Shown: one piece after another, positions 50,846-63,500 of the stretch
Position numbering within the stretch: the first letter of the stretch is position 1
Layout of the letters: each line of letters opens with the position of its first letter
From: Progne subis subis
Lineage: Eukaryota > Chordata > Aves > Passeriformes > Hirundinidae
DNA length: 64,000 nucleotides
Direction: 5' to 3'
Assembly (NCBI GenBank): GCA_022316685.1
Contig: JAKJHU010000005.1
Coordinates: 18,702,707 to 18,766,706, forward strand
Position numbers and translations under genes: made by a program
The notes under the pieces: generated by a model
What the model was told of the DNA's origin: nothing
What the model saw: the letters and a program-made list of their open reading frames with translations, nothing else
The model's database searches: none

Positions 50846-53800
50846 GAAGCATGTTACTGGGAACATGACAATCCTTACAAATTCCTATACTCCAATACAG
50901 TCTTTCTTATTTTCCCTTGTTTGCAGCCGAGCACATCCGTGGTGTGTTGGAGCAATTCACCCTGGAAGGGTCTCTATTTCAGTGGGAATTATTTTAGAAA
51001 TGTAAATTATTGGGAGTGCTAGTAGTGATTGCTGGTACTAATTGTGTAGTTTTCTGGCAGAGAAAGTGAATAGTATTTAAAAGTGAATAGCAAACAGCAA
51101 AGGAAGAAGATCTACAATAAATGCTGCTATTTACTAGTTATGAACAAATACAGCTTGATCCAGATTGTGCATCCGTCTGCTAGACCAGACCCCAGACCTC
51201 AGAGCATCACAAAGCAAGGTGCACCTGTTATAATAGCCACTGAGAGTCTTCTGAACATACTAAATGTTTTTTGCAAGACTAGATCTTTCATTTGTCCTTC
51301 ATGGTATGACACAACAGGAAATTTTATTGCTATGATATATTAACTTGGATATTTTAGGCCTGGCTGTCATTTTGAGCAAAATGGTCAGTAAAAACACCAG
51401 TCAAGTAGAAACAGAATTTATGTCTACTTCAAGGGGTTTCACACTTCCTGCTTTGGGTAAAATGTACCAAAGGCAGATGCATTTCTTTCTCAGTGATGTG
51501 TTTGTCTGCCTCAGCTTCCTGCAGTGGTGCCTGTGAACAGACTATGGAGCAGTGCAGCAGTGCTCCTGCCTCTTCCCTGCAAAACTTTCATCCCACGCTT
51601 TTAGTGGCAGTGGTCCCACATGAGCTTCTTGTTGTTAGGAGCCTCAGGTGTCTCCAGACTCTAAATAATTATTACATTTAAATTATATATCTAGAGGAAA
51701 GAGCACATATTGTTCCTAATGCACAGGGTAAAGTGCAGGAGGGGGTGAAGGAATGGGTAGGGCATGATGGATTATCAGATTCCCGTGGGCCTCAGGAGAA
51801 CATGTGGTTCTGTACCAGTGTTGGCTCCCTGCTTGACATGGAGGACATTGTCCAACAAGTGATGAATTGTTCATAAAGTACTCCTCAAGAACCTCCTTGT
51901 GCCTGAATTCATGTGGAAAGGAAAAACAAAAATCCTTGGGGGATTTCTGCCTGTGCTGCTGCTTCCCTGGCACACGACAGGCTGATGGACATCAGAGCAC
52001 ACAGGCATTGAACGAAAGAAGAGATCACCACAAAAGGAAGCCAAAAGATCAGGCACTGCTCCAGGCACGGCTGCTGATGTATAAAATATAATCCAGCTGG
52101 CATGCAAAACATTGTAGCTGCCAAACATGTTCCCATGAAAGCTCAGGGTGGTCTCCAAGGCTGGACCACTTAAAGGAAAAAAAATGCACTAATGGCAGCA
52201 AGATGGGGACAATTTGCCAAGTCAGGACATGTCTGTAATGTCATGTCTGTGAGAAAGAACCTCCCCAAGGCCATGGTCACACATACAGAGGCACACGCTC
52301 AGCCCAGGCACACACGTCCCGAGGTGCCTCAGACTCACATTTCCCTGCGATGCCACCAGTATCGGATGGTGCTGCTGACTCAGAGTGCAGCTTGATGCTG
52401 CTGCCAAAGGGGACTTTACTCCCAGCCACGCATTCCTAGGGCTAATGCTTGTGTCCCCTCTTAGCAGGCAGGATCCGGGGAAAGGTGCAGCTGAAAACCA
52501 ATACAAAGGAAAAATAATGACTCATGCTCAGCCTGAGACACTCCTTGACTCAGTTTGCCACAGGTCTCTACTTCTGCTGGTGACTGTGCAAGGGAAGCTT
52601 TGGGCATGTGCAGCAGGACCAGTCTTGCCTGACAGTGTGAAATTAGATCTGTGTACATGAAATCCCAGACTGGTTCATATGGGTCAGCCATAGACCAGCA
52701 TTCAAGGGTTTGTTTCAAGGAGACTGTTTTTCTGGACTGTTCTTTTAGACTGAAATAGAAATAAGCATTAGTCTTGTGGCCTGCCACACCAGCAAGCTCT
52801 TTGCCCAGTTTCTGTGCCTCCCAAGAAAACCCATCATCCTTTTACTTTGGTTTTTGCTGTCAACATGCATTTGTCTTTAGCTCATATGCTTATCCAAAGC
52901 TTGTGACTCGACAGACTTCAACACAACATGCTGTGCAGCCTTCACTGGTTGCTCCTCTTGTTTTCATGAGGTTTTGCTAATGGCAGCTGGCTTCTGCTCC
53001 CATTGAGTCAGAAGTGCCCACCACAACTCTGTTTTGCAGTCAAGTTTCTCATGCAGTCCTGTAGTAGATGGTTGAAACTGTCACGACTCATGCACTCTCA
53101 AAGACAGATCTTCCAGAGGCTGATTTCCTGACATCTAATCTCTGCATAAGCACCTTGTGGTGGGAGAGGGAGCAGCCCTCTCTCCCTCTCATATAAAAGG
53201 CAGCAATTTGTTCTAACACAAGCAGCATGTTCGTGATAAATACTTCATGTCTGCTCTGGACATCCCTGTGGTTAGTACTTGTGTTTGTGTATTTTTTCAA
53301 GCTTTGATATTCTGGTTTTCTTTTTCATTTGTACATGCCTAATTATGTTCTCATAACATAACACTTTTTTTCACTCCACTGTGTTTTTGTCTACCTGCGA
53401 TGTGTCATTTCTTTTTGCTCCCTTCACTATTTCCATGTACAGCCCCTTATATGCTTCTTTTTGCATGCCCATTCATTTGGGCTACTGCCTTGGCCCTGAC
53501 TGGTTGACAAGTTTCTTGAAGCTGCTTTGAACTGCAGCAAACCTGCGTTCACACTTGGAATGTCAGTACATGCACAGACTTGAGATTGCCAGTAATGGTC
53601 AATCAGAGGCCAGAGAACTTCCCAGAAATTCAAACCAGCTTGAGCCAATCGTTTTTGATAAAAAATTATGTCAATAAAGAAAATAATATTAGAAATTTAG
53701 AAGCATGTACATTTACTCATCCAATATTTTCCATTTACATTCAATTTTTCCTACTCACTTCTAGAGAGACACAAATGTATGAATTAATGATCAGTTCTGG

Positions 53801-54049
53801 CCCTGCAAATACCAGGAATTAACTTCACGGGGTGCACTGACTGCACTATCTGAGCGGAGCACTCTGACAGTGTGTGCACGTGTCTACGCATGTGACAGCC
53901 ATGAGACAATGTGGTTTCACCAAAGGTGGCAGATACAAACTTTGCATTGTATCAGATCAGATTTCCCCTAAAAAATGGTTGATTTTTGAACATAGAAATA
54001 TACTAAATACAGACATTTGTATTTTCAGGTTTTGTCAGTCTTCATGCTT

Positions 54050-54078
54050 CCAATAATATTATTATTAATAATAATAAA
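54050..54078. repeat. (AAT/ATT)n short repeat
   Basis: Alternating ATT and AAT triplets form a 29-base AT-only tract that is partly self-complementary. Confidence 0.8.
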
Positions 54079-54809
54079 GTAATCCCCAAACCTCTAAACA
54101 AAAAACACTGCTACAAATATTGCATTTTTATTTTCTGTGTTCTCCTGTGGCTGCCCAGCATTCCCCTCTCCTAGATTATCAAGCCTCACACCAGCCTGCT
54201 AATCTCTCTTTCTTGTAAAAAGGTGATGTGGGAACGAAGGCGGTGAGTGGCACTGGAAATACATACTATGCCCGATTGGAATCCTTGTGTGTGACAGAAT
54301 AATGAAAACAAATACCTGCCCTCATTGTTCTGATTATTCATTAATTATTTGTATTGCACTCCGAAATTCTCTGGTAGGAGGCAGGGCTCTGTGGTTACCC
54401 CTAGCAGCAGTAGCAGGAGAGGTTTTAGCCATGCAAGAGGGACAGGTTTGGTGGCCGAATGCAACATTGGGCCCACAGCCACTGTGCCAAAACCTTAAAA
54501 GTTCAAAGGTATTTTGTGGGTCATGTTACTTTGGCCACTTCTCCCCATCTAATATTGAAATGTTGTGTGTTTTTTGGAACAGGCAGCTTCCCTTAATCCA
54601 CCAGGATTACTTCCATTACAAACAAACCTCTCCCAGTAGATCCAGAGCCCGTGCTGCCTTGTGTCTGTTGGCTTTGACAACAATTCCCTGTGTCAGGGTG
54701 GAAAGTGAGTGCCAACACTCCAGCACAGCAGCAGCCCCCCAGGAAGGCACTCAGATCTCACATCCTGCGCCACATTGGTGCCAGCCAATCAAAGCATGGG
54801 CTCAGGCAG

Positions 54810-55290
54810 GAGGAGAGTGATGGAGCACTGCTGGATGGAGACCCCAGCTCTGGAAGCAACCAAAGAAAGCGCAAGGCTGAGAGTGGCGTGGAGGCAATGG
54901 GGAGTGAGAGGGGGACCTCCACAAGGAAAGGCCCCAGGAAGGTGAAAGGGCATAAAGTGGGATGCTGGAGGGTAGCTGAGCAGAGGAATGGAGAGCTGGG
55001 GGACATGGTAAGGAAGACAATAGGAAGGGGAAAAGGTGGTGACATGGGAAACCATGGAAAAGATGACAGAAGAGGGGAAATAGAGAGAGAGGATGATTTC
55101 AAACACCCAGAAGGGGTGCTGAGAAAGGAGAGGAATTGTCCGGGGTGACAGAGGTACCTGGGGAGCAGACCAGCAGTGGAGACAGCATGAGGACTGACAG
55201 GAAAGTTGTGGGCAAAAGAGAAAAGGTAATGGGGAGAAGGTGAAGGGCTTTGCATAAGAAGAATCAGAAAAAGGGAAAGAAAACATGCAT
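54810..55290. repeat. GA-rich low-complexity block
   Basis: About 480 bases are strongly biased to G and A on the + strand (GGAGAG, GGAAG and GGGGA motifs). Overlapping long open frames on both strands (54690-55148 plus, 54758-55286 minus) reflect the lack of stop-codon words in such DNA. None has a recognisable domain. Confidence 0.7.
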
Positions 55291-55809
55291 CACATTAGTA
55301 TGACAGCGATAGATAAAGAAGGAAAGTGAAACAAGGAACTGCCCAGGACTTTTAGAAACTTCAGTTCATGCAGATCTGTTCCAGCCCAGCTTTTGAGGCT
55401 GACTCTCAGGATGAAATCGGGAACCTGTGTTAAAAAAACTCTGAAGTTTGGAAACTTCCTTCCAATAGTAATGAAGCAGAGTGCTTGAAAACTGGCACAT
55501 CTCCTATTACACAGAGATGGAAGGAAAGAAAAAGAATAGACTTCTCTATAAAGTAATTACAACCACATGCTCTTACAGCAGAACTATTTTTAAAGGATCA
55601 CCCTAGTATTTTTTGTTTATTAACTGTCACTGGGGAGGATAAGTGTAGTAAGTGTGATAAGGAATTAACCAAGCTGTGTTTGCAGTACTGCCTTCTGATG
55701 GATGGAGTAGTGCTTGGGTGTGCTGTACATACATGCCTGTGCTGCACATCACTGGGTAGCAGGTAGGGAGCCAAGGTGCAGTTTCTCCAGGGGATTTAGC
55801 CAGCCAGCT

Positions 55810-56600
55810 ATTGTAGCGCTGCTGGACGGGCTGCACTCCCAGAGTGGGAGCACAGGGGAGGAGACTCCCTCCTGGGATGGGAGCAATGTCTCTCCACCAT
55901 GCCTGGGTGACCAGAGGTCGCCGCCAGGCACGGGCCAGCTGGAAAGGGGCTGGTTTCCAGCCACTTCCCACTGGCTTGGCTTCTCCGGTCTCACGGGCTG
56001 AACCAAGGCAAGGGAATTCAGCCCCTAAAGCAGCCAGCTCTGCATCCAGCGATACTGCCAAATTCACGGAGCAGAGACTTTATTGCGTGCAAGCAGCGCC
56101 GGGAGAGCAAGGCTGATACCCGGGGAAGTTTTTCCATCAGGTGTATTGCTGGCATGAGCTTCTCCTCATGACGTGACGCTGCTTTTAATCTCTTATACGC
56201 TCCTTAAGCCGAATGTTTGAATTCCAGCTCTTCAGTTCACAGCTTGTCCCATTCCTCACGCAGGAAAGGGAAGGCTGCGCATAGAACAGAGATGCACGTG
56301 ACACTCTTGGTGGGACGTTTTGGCTGATTCCTGGAGGCTCTCAGCTGAAGCCCAGAGGGGCGAAGGCGGCGGGAGGGCACAGCCACGGCTGCAGGGCAGA
56401 GGCGAGGCAGCCTGGCGGAGCGCAGGGGCTCTGCCACGGGCATCAGTCCGTGCCACGTGTGCTCCCACCCCATAGCCTGCAACCCACCCTCTCCGTGCCC
56501 CCACCTCATCACTGCGAGGACGTCTGCCCTGAACTGTATCCCAAGGACAGGCGGTGAGCGTGGCTGATCGCAGGCTGGACAAACCCTTCCCTGTCTGGTA
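55810..56600. promoter_or_regulatory. CpG-enriched block, possible CpG island
   Basis: CpG dinucleotides are frequent here (for example GGTCGCCGCC, GCAGCGCCGGGAG and GGGGCGAAGGCGGCGGG) and scarce on both sides. A TGACGTGACG motif lies near 56169. It could be an unmethylated promoter, perhaps an upstream exon of the next gene. It could also be a young GC-rich repeat. No TATA box, exon or coding start was identified. Confidence 0.35.
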
Positions 56601-57573
56601 CTGGCATCTGTACGGAAAGCCACTGGCAGCTGTGCCAGTGCCTTTCTGCCAGTGCCCGTGAGGATGCACATCCCTAACAAAAGCTGCTGTGTTTCAGCAC
56701 CCCGGAGCAGAGGCTGCTCCTGAATGAGTTCTGCAGATGGCACAGGCTGACACCGCCCACTGGAGCTCTCCTCCTAAGGAATTTCTCTCTTCTAAAATGT
56801 GGTGAAAAGTTAAAAAAGCATCAGCAAATACAGCAACTAAGTACCCTCTCCCAGCATTTTAAATATCTTGTTCACTGCATGTGACATTGAAAAGCCACGT
56901 TTTGATGTCATGTTCAAAGAGGCAAATATGCCAGTATCCAGGGAGGTTGTGGTAGCCCTGCAAACATACTAGAGGGATGGCAAAAATCTGCCCGTGGTGC
57001 TGCTTGAGGAGGCATTTGCCCACAGCAATGACTCTTTAAAGACAGCAGGAAAGTAAAAGTCTGTAAAGATCAGATGACCCAAGCAGCAAGCTCTTTTGGA
57101 TATCCAGCAGGAAGAAATGGCATTTGTCCCATGAAGATGTAATGAAAATCACTTAACAACATTAAAACAGAGCATGGATCTAATGAGCTCTGTGGAACAA
57201 GAAAAAAATAGTACAAATACTAAGAGTAAAAACTCTCAGCAAATTTAGCTCTTGAAAATCTCTGATTACAGATGTGGAAACAGCTTTGTTTACTTCATAA
57301 CTGTCAAGGTTATAATGTCATAAAACAAACTTCCTGAGATAATTATCTGGTTTTATAGGTCTTTCCTTACTGATGTAAATGATCTTGGAAAACGGCCTGA
57401 GCTCTGGCATCTCATTAGAAATGGAGGTGTAGTGACTGAAACAGAATGGCTGAAACCCTGTGTACAACCAGGCTGTATCTTTGCCCTCGTCCTGATACTC
57501 TGTTTATTCACATGCTTCTTAGGAATTTGTTTTTCAGAGATGCTGATAACAAGCAATTCCTGCTCATGTCAGG

Positions 57574-57597
57574 AATGTTTCTGCATGCAGAAACATT
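57574..57597. repeat. 24-bp perfect palindrome
   Basis: AATGTTTCTGCA is followed directly by its exact reverse complement, with no spacer. The flanking bases (G and T) do not pair. AT-rich DNA follows. Confidence 0.95.
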
Positions 57598-60399
57598 TTA
57601 AAAATTAAAAATCAAGTCAAATGCAGTTTTCTGCTCTGCTGTTTCCATTCAGTATCTCAAGAATACCACATTGATAAATTGTGGACAGCATGAACCCGCT
57701 CCCTGCTTCCCTGCTCTGTGCTAACAAGTTGCTATTCGTTACTCTAGTCATATTGATTATTTTCAATAGACTAGGGAATTGCCATGGAAACTGCCAGTCC
57801 ATTTCTTCTCCTTCTGCATCCTGATATCTCCAATTAGCTTAGCTCCTAAATGTAATCTGAGCTAGGTGTCTCCCATGGCAGCATCTAGGGTCAACTGTGA
57901 ACATCATTCTTGAGAGGTTCACAGAAGGAAAAGCAAGCTAAGGAAAGTGAGAAAAAAAAAGTCTCCTATTGTGGGAAATGCCTGGTCCGAACACGTCACA
58001 ACACAAAGCAACTTGGAAAGCAGTGGGCTAGCTCAGCTTCTCTTCTGAAGGAAGCCTGTGAGTTTACATGCCTGTGGCTTAGCCAGACTGTGCTATAGAG
58101 TTGTCATTGTTCCTCTTATTAGCTTAATAGCTTGTATGAGCTATCTGGCCATACAAAGGTGACATGGACCTTAGCTATACTTTCTGTGGACTTTTTCTTG
58201 TTGGTTAATACATGACTACCTGCCAAGTCAGCAATTCTCTGGGAAGTACAGGCATAAGTGAATGACACAAAAACTATTTGCACATAGAACAGCCTGGGAA
58301 ACCCCCAGATGCTCTGAGGTTGAATAAAATAAAAACCCTAATTGCATGGCACAAGGCCTGAAACAGAGGACAGCTTCACTGTTCAGGCTAGCTTAATACT
58401 AGGAAAAGCTACCTGCATTCTGTAATAGCTCATAAAATGATAGGAAATGGAGATGGAAGCAGCTTCAGGAAGAATCTCAAATATTGAGGCAAGTTCAGCC
58501 AGACTTGAGCTGCCTCAGAGAGCTCCCTTTCCATGCCTTGTTATCCCTGATATTGGGGGACTGATATCCAAAGGCTAAACAGGACATATGACATTGAACT
58601 TCTTTTAAAACACTTCCTACTTGTCTTACCTGTTATTGTCATGGAGAATTGTTTTTCTCTTAATCCTCACAGCTTTTACTTTCACGTCGACCTGGCCTTC
58701 ACACCAGAGGTCCTACTCCATGGCAGTCCTGTCCATGTTGGTTTGCTCTCTGCAGAAAATGATGGTCAGAAGGGTCCCTGCTGTAGAAAAGTCCTGCACA
58801 AACTATAGACAAGACCTTTATTCAGATTTATTTACTGCATTTACGCCATCAATGCTGTAAGAGCACAAGCAGAGCCAGAAGACATAAAAACTGCCTGCTC
58901 AGGATATTTTCTGTGCAAGAACACACACCCCCACACACTGCAGAGCCTCTACCAAGGCAACCCACATTTTTGCTGGCTTTTGGATTCTTTGCAAAAAAAA
59001 TTACAAAGCAACTTTCAAGGTCAGGGAAATGGGGAGAGAGCACACAGGACAAAGTAAACTGGTGGTTGTTCTCTTGGATTGTCATAAAAGGGTGGTCTGC
59101 AGTATTTTCACTGTGGTAAGTGTATCAGAACATCTGAAAGACATGGGAATAGCTAAAAAATACTCGGTCTCAGCCAGACCAGCTTGCAACACACATATAG
59201 TTTCCTACTGTCAAAATGTAATTGGATGCTTTATTTGTGAGAAAGGGTTGAGTGGGCATCTTGAATGGATTAATTTCCCTTCTTAAATAAGCTTACAAAA
59301 TTGTCCACAGAACTAATCTACATGAAAATTTTTTCTTGGTAACAACTCTTCCCCCTAAATTATATATGTACACATATATAAATTCTAAAAGTCCATCTTT
59401 AAAATAAATCAGAGTTGTAGGGATGTGCAATTTTGGATTTCCTTTAAGTTACAAAAATAGTGCCTTGGGGCTGGCAAAGACTTTTATGCACTCACCTCCA
59501 TGAAGCAGTACAGCACTTGCTTTGACTAGTGTCATTGGATTCAATGTCCTGATCCCTTTTATTTGTTTCTTAATTATAGAGGGAGAAACAGCTAAATAAA
59601 ATTTCAGATGTTGCACTTCAGTGAAAGCCTTTCCATCACTCTCTGCCCTTCATTGCTTTTCTTTGTAACCCATTCTCACCCCCACACCATCATTGGAGGT
59701 AAGGATGTGGAGAAGGGTGCAGCTCACCAGTGGAAAGAGGCAGGGAGAAGAGAAGGACTTGGTGAGTTTACATGGATATGCCTGCAGAAAACCTTTAAGA
59801 CTAGGGAAGCTTGAGATTCTACTAGATCAAAAGATCTCTCCAGCTCTCTGAAACCAATCTGACAGTTAAAAACCCCCCACCTTGCATTTACTCAAAGGAC
59901 ATTGACAGGTTTGGCTTTTATCAGCTGTTTTAACTTCACACTACATCAGGTACTGCCTGTTCTCCCTCATATGAAGCTCATGTGAAAGCTTCAGGCTGCC
60001 AGAAACCATCCCTATGGGCTTGTGCTAATTTGGCAGGAATGTGATTGATTTCATTTGTCCTTTTTGGACATGTAGTGTTCAAGTCTGGTACTAATTATCA
60101 TGAAACCACAGTTTTGAGAGAAGGCACTTGCTATGACTGGAGAGTAGGCACCCAAGATCATTGAAAGGGAGAATGAGGGAATGAAAAAAAGGAGAGGGAC
60201 AGAGGAGATAAAGATGGTCTATGCTCCCAAGGAATAAGTAAAGCAGAGGATCACTAAATTCCAGATAAAATTCTTTGGGGATAAGTATCCAAAACAGGTA
60301 TGGTAAGGGGAAAGGATAAGGCTCGATATTTGGATGAACCCTTAAGCTGAAGTACAACCTGCACAAGGATGGCTTTAAAAGAGGCAGGGTATGAGGTGG

Positions 60400-60500
60400 G
60401 TAAATGCTCCTCATCCCATTTTATGGGTGAGGAGGTGAAGATTGGCATAGGTGGGTGGCGGATGGAGTTAGCTGACTTGGCAGGTAGTCATGTATTAACC
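60400..60500 (-). mobile_element. MIR-like SINE relic, antisense
   Basis: CATCCCATTTTATGGGTGAG followed by GAGGTGAAG matches the antisense MIR core (CCCATTTTACAGATGAGGAAACTGAGG). GTTAGCTGACTTGGCAGG follows in the position of GTTAAGTGACTTGCCCAAGG. Order and spacing are right, but the copy is decayed. Confidence 0.5.
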
Positions 60501-63500
60501 AACAAGCAAAAGTCCACAGAAAGTATAACTAAGGTCCAACACTTTGCAGAAAACATGGCAAATTCTAGGTAGCTCTCTCAAGCCCTTGCAGGTGTTCCAT
60601 TTCCAGATGGAAGATAAGGAGCTATGGTGACCAGTTTCTGCTTCCTGCAGGAAGATGTCCAGCTTGCTGGGATGGCCAGAGGTGGCACAGCTGAGGGCAA
60701 AGGGTTGAGGAACCAAAGAATCAGCATTTCTGTCTGTCTCATAAGCATAACTTCTGCCAAATCTTCTGAGTTTTCAATATACATTATCAAAGACACAATA
60801 TGTGTCAAAGGGTAAACAACTTCATGGGTAAACAAGCCATGAACTTTCCAAGATATGATAACCTCATTCAAAATGTGTTCCGGCAATGGTCTTTTGTCTT
60901 TCTTCACATACTTCTGCTCCTGAGGACCTTCTATGCCAGAATCAGGAACAGCAGTGAAAACAAACTCTTCGATCTCCAAGTACGTCAAATTGTTCCTTAA
61001 GAGTTTGTCCCATGGTAACACTTGCCTTAAATTATATGAAACTACTTTTCAATTAGCACATCTCTGTCTCAGTGTCTTCTGTCTGAATTTTGTAGGCAGA
61101 ACTGAGAAACTGAGATCCCAGCATGGCATGGGCTAAGGGGAAAAAGAACAGCTGAGCACACCAATAAACTAAAAATAGACATGGTAGCTATGCTGAAAGG
61201 GGCAAGGTTCTGCAACTATGCTGTCTGGCTCAGCATTCCCCTCAGATCAGAAAACTGGGAGCAGGAGGGAGGAACTCACTCTTTCTATACGGTTTCACTT
61301 GTATCCTGCTGGGGACAGAGCCCATTTCATAAATAAAGTGGAACTGGCTCAGGAGGAGCCAGAACAGTAAAGATTGATGTGGACAGAGTTCATAAAGCCC
61401 TGTTCATTTGTGTGTTCTTGAAGTATTGTACGTAGCTATATGTAGCAGCAATAATAAGTGAGTCTCTTGTCTCTTAGATGTCTTCAGGGAGAAGTGATGG
61501 TTTCCTGATTTGTTGTTTTAATTGGTTGAAGGAAAAAAATGGAAGATGGAATTATTAGTCTGGAACTCAGTATGCTCGAAACAGAGCACTTCTGGGCTGA
61601 GATGGTCTTGAGAGAGTACTTCTGGGTACCTAGAAGTTTTTCATGGCATTCATCTGGAATTTGCCTTTCCTTCTTTAATCTTATCCCCCTTAGGGAGATT
61701 TTCACAGAATTGCACGAGCAGTTCCTATAGGAGAGCTAATGTAATTTCTTTCTACTTCTTTTATGTAATTGGCATTTAACTATTTGATTGCTGTTAATAT
61801 CCTCAGGAATTAGACACCTAAGAATTTTGGGAATTTGAGCCAAACCTCCGTGAAGGGATCTCATTTTTGCACTTATAAAATTTCCAGTCAGTCTCTCCAC
61901 ACCTAAGTGCCATAATCTGCCTTGAATCTTAGTCTTCTCAGTCATACATGCCATATTCCTTTGCCAAGCTTGCCAGGACAAAATCTACCCCTCGCTCTTC
62001 GAGCTGTATGCTGTACATCCTGATCTTCCTCTGTTCCCATCCAGGTCGTGGGGTGAGAGCCTCTCCATGTCCTGGCAGCTCAGGGAGGATGTGAAATGGG
62101 GATATGTGGGAATGTTCATCAGAGGAAGAAATTTGCTCAGATGTAAGTTAGATCTAACAGAAGGCTAAAAAATTCAATCCCCAAAGCAAACAAAATGCAG
62201 CTGGATGCAATTACTGGAGTAAGCTCTGTCCATTCTCTTGCTGCCTTGGGTTGTTGCACCACTAGTAGTCGCTAATGGAGATTTTTGACGTCAGAAAAAG
62301 AAACCAGTCACTTCAGCCCTGCACTGGCTGGCTTTAAAGCACGTGCTTTCTTGCACTGTTTCTACAGAATGGATTTTGAAAGATGCTTTGGCTTTGACAG
62401 CCCTTTTTGAAAGGCTCAGCTGACCTTTCCTGAGAGCTAAGACAGAACTGAGCTGCTGGCATCATTCACCCCTCACTCCTTGACAGCTCCATATACATAA
62501 TAATACTTACAACTGGCAGCTGACATTTACATTCACTGAATAAAATGGCCTCAAGGAGAAAGGCTTTCTGACAGAAAAAGTTTGTCAAATGATAGTGAAC
62601 TTTTGTGTTCTGCAAAATAAAATGTAAAAATAGTGGGACCCAGTGAAGGGGGAATAGCTCAGTGGAGTTTGACAGTTTTACTATGTACCTGTGCTGCATC
62701 ACAGTCCAAATTGCACATTTCTGCCTTGAATGTCTGGATCAGTTTCCTCACTAGCATTTCTATTACAGCCTGCAATCAGGAAAACAGGAGCATGCAGAAA
62801 CTGGCTCTGAACTTGCTCCATCTCCTGGCTGCTGGGTTTTACTATCTGCCTGTGACATCCCGCTTCACCCCTGGGATTTCATTAACTTCCTAACTGGTGA
62901 AAGTCATCTTTAAAATGGTGATATACTCTGGGCACTCCCATCAAACCAGACCCCTCTAGCACTGCCAAACCTAAAGCAGTGCTGAGGCAATATTTGAAGA
63001 CATGAGCAGGTATCAGAGTGCATGATGGCCTGGATTTTTAAAGGATGCCAGCTGCTGCAGTTGCAATCATGTTGCCTACACAAAGAAAGATTCTGGTTTT
63101 CTGTATCTGTGATATCCTAGTGTTTATGTTTCAGCCTTTTTTTGGGTCCATCATCTCTGTCAGCCCTTTAGTAGATATAATAAAGATTTATATTCTTAAG
63201 GAATACTGTTGCTGTTGTAAGACATTAAGATAACAGGCAGGAAGAACCCTGACAGGATTGTTTAGTAACACACTGAGGACAATGCAGTTTATAGCCTATC
63301 TCCTTTGATTTTTATCTTTTGCCTTTCTCCATATCTCTGCTCCTTGGCCATTTAAATGGAAAACCTGTTTAGATTTGACAAAATTGCATTTGTGATTTTT
63401 CACATGTAATTTTTTAATTGAATTAATATGTGCAAATAAAATCTATAAGAAACTAACTCTTGTAAAAAGCTTCTGCAGCCTTCTGCCATGCAGCAGGCAG

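Larger units (their letters stand above)
40997..55809. other. Intergenic DNA without recognised genes
   Basis: The region has no open frame with recognisable protein similarity. It contains homopolymer tracts, three MIR-like relics and an A/CA-rich block, listed separately. One 60-codon frame at 48559-48741 has protein-like composition but no identity; it is treated in the findings. Confidence 0.55.

Noticed and set aside
54287..55286. Several overlapping long open frames on both strands
   Set aside because: They lie in or beside GA-rich DNA that lacks stop words. They are Ser/Pro-rich or Arg/Gly-rich with no domain and no splice logic.
55627..56743. Open frames of 85-168 codons in the CpG-rich block
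   Set aside because: Stop codons are rare in GC-rich DNA by chance. Overlapping frames on both strands and no recognisable motifs argue against coding.
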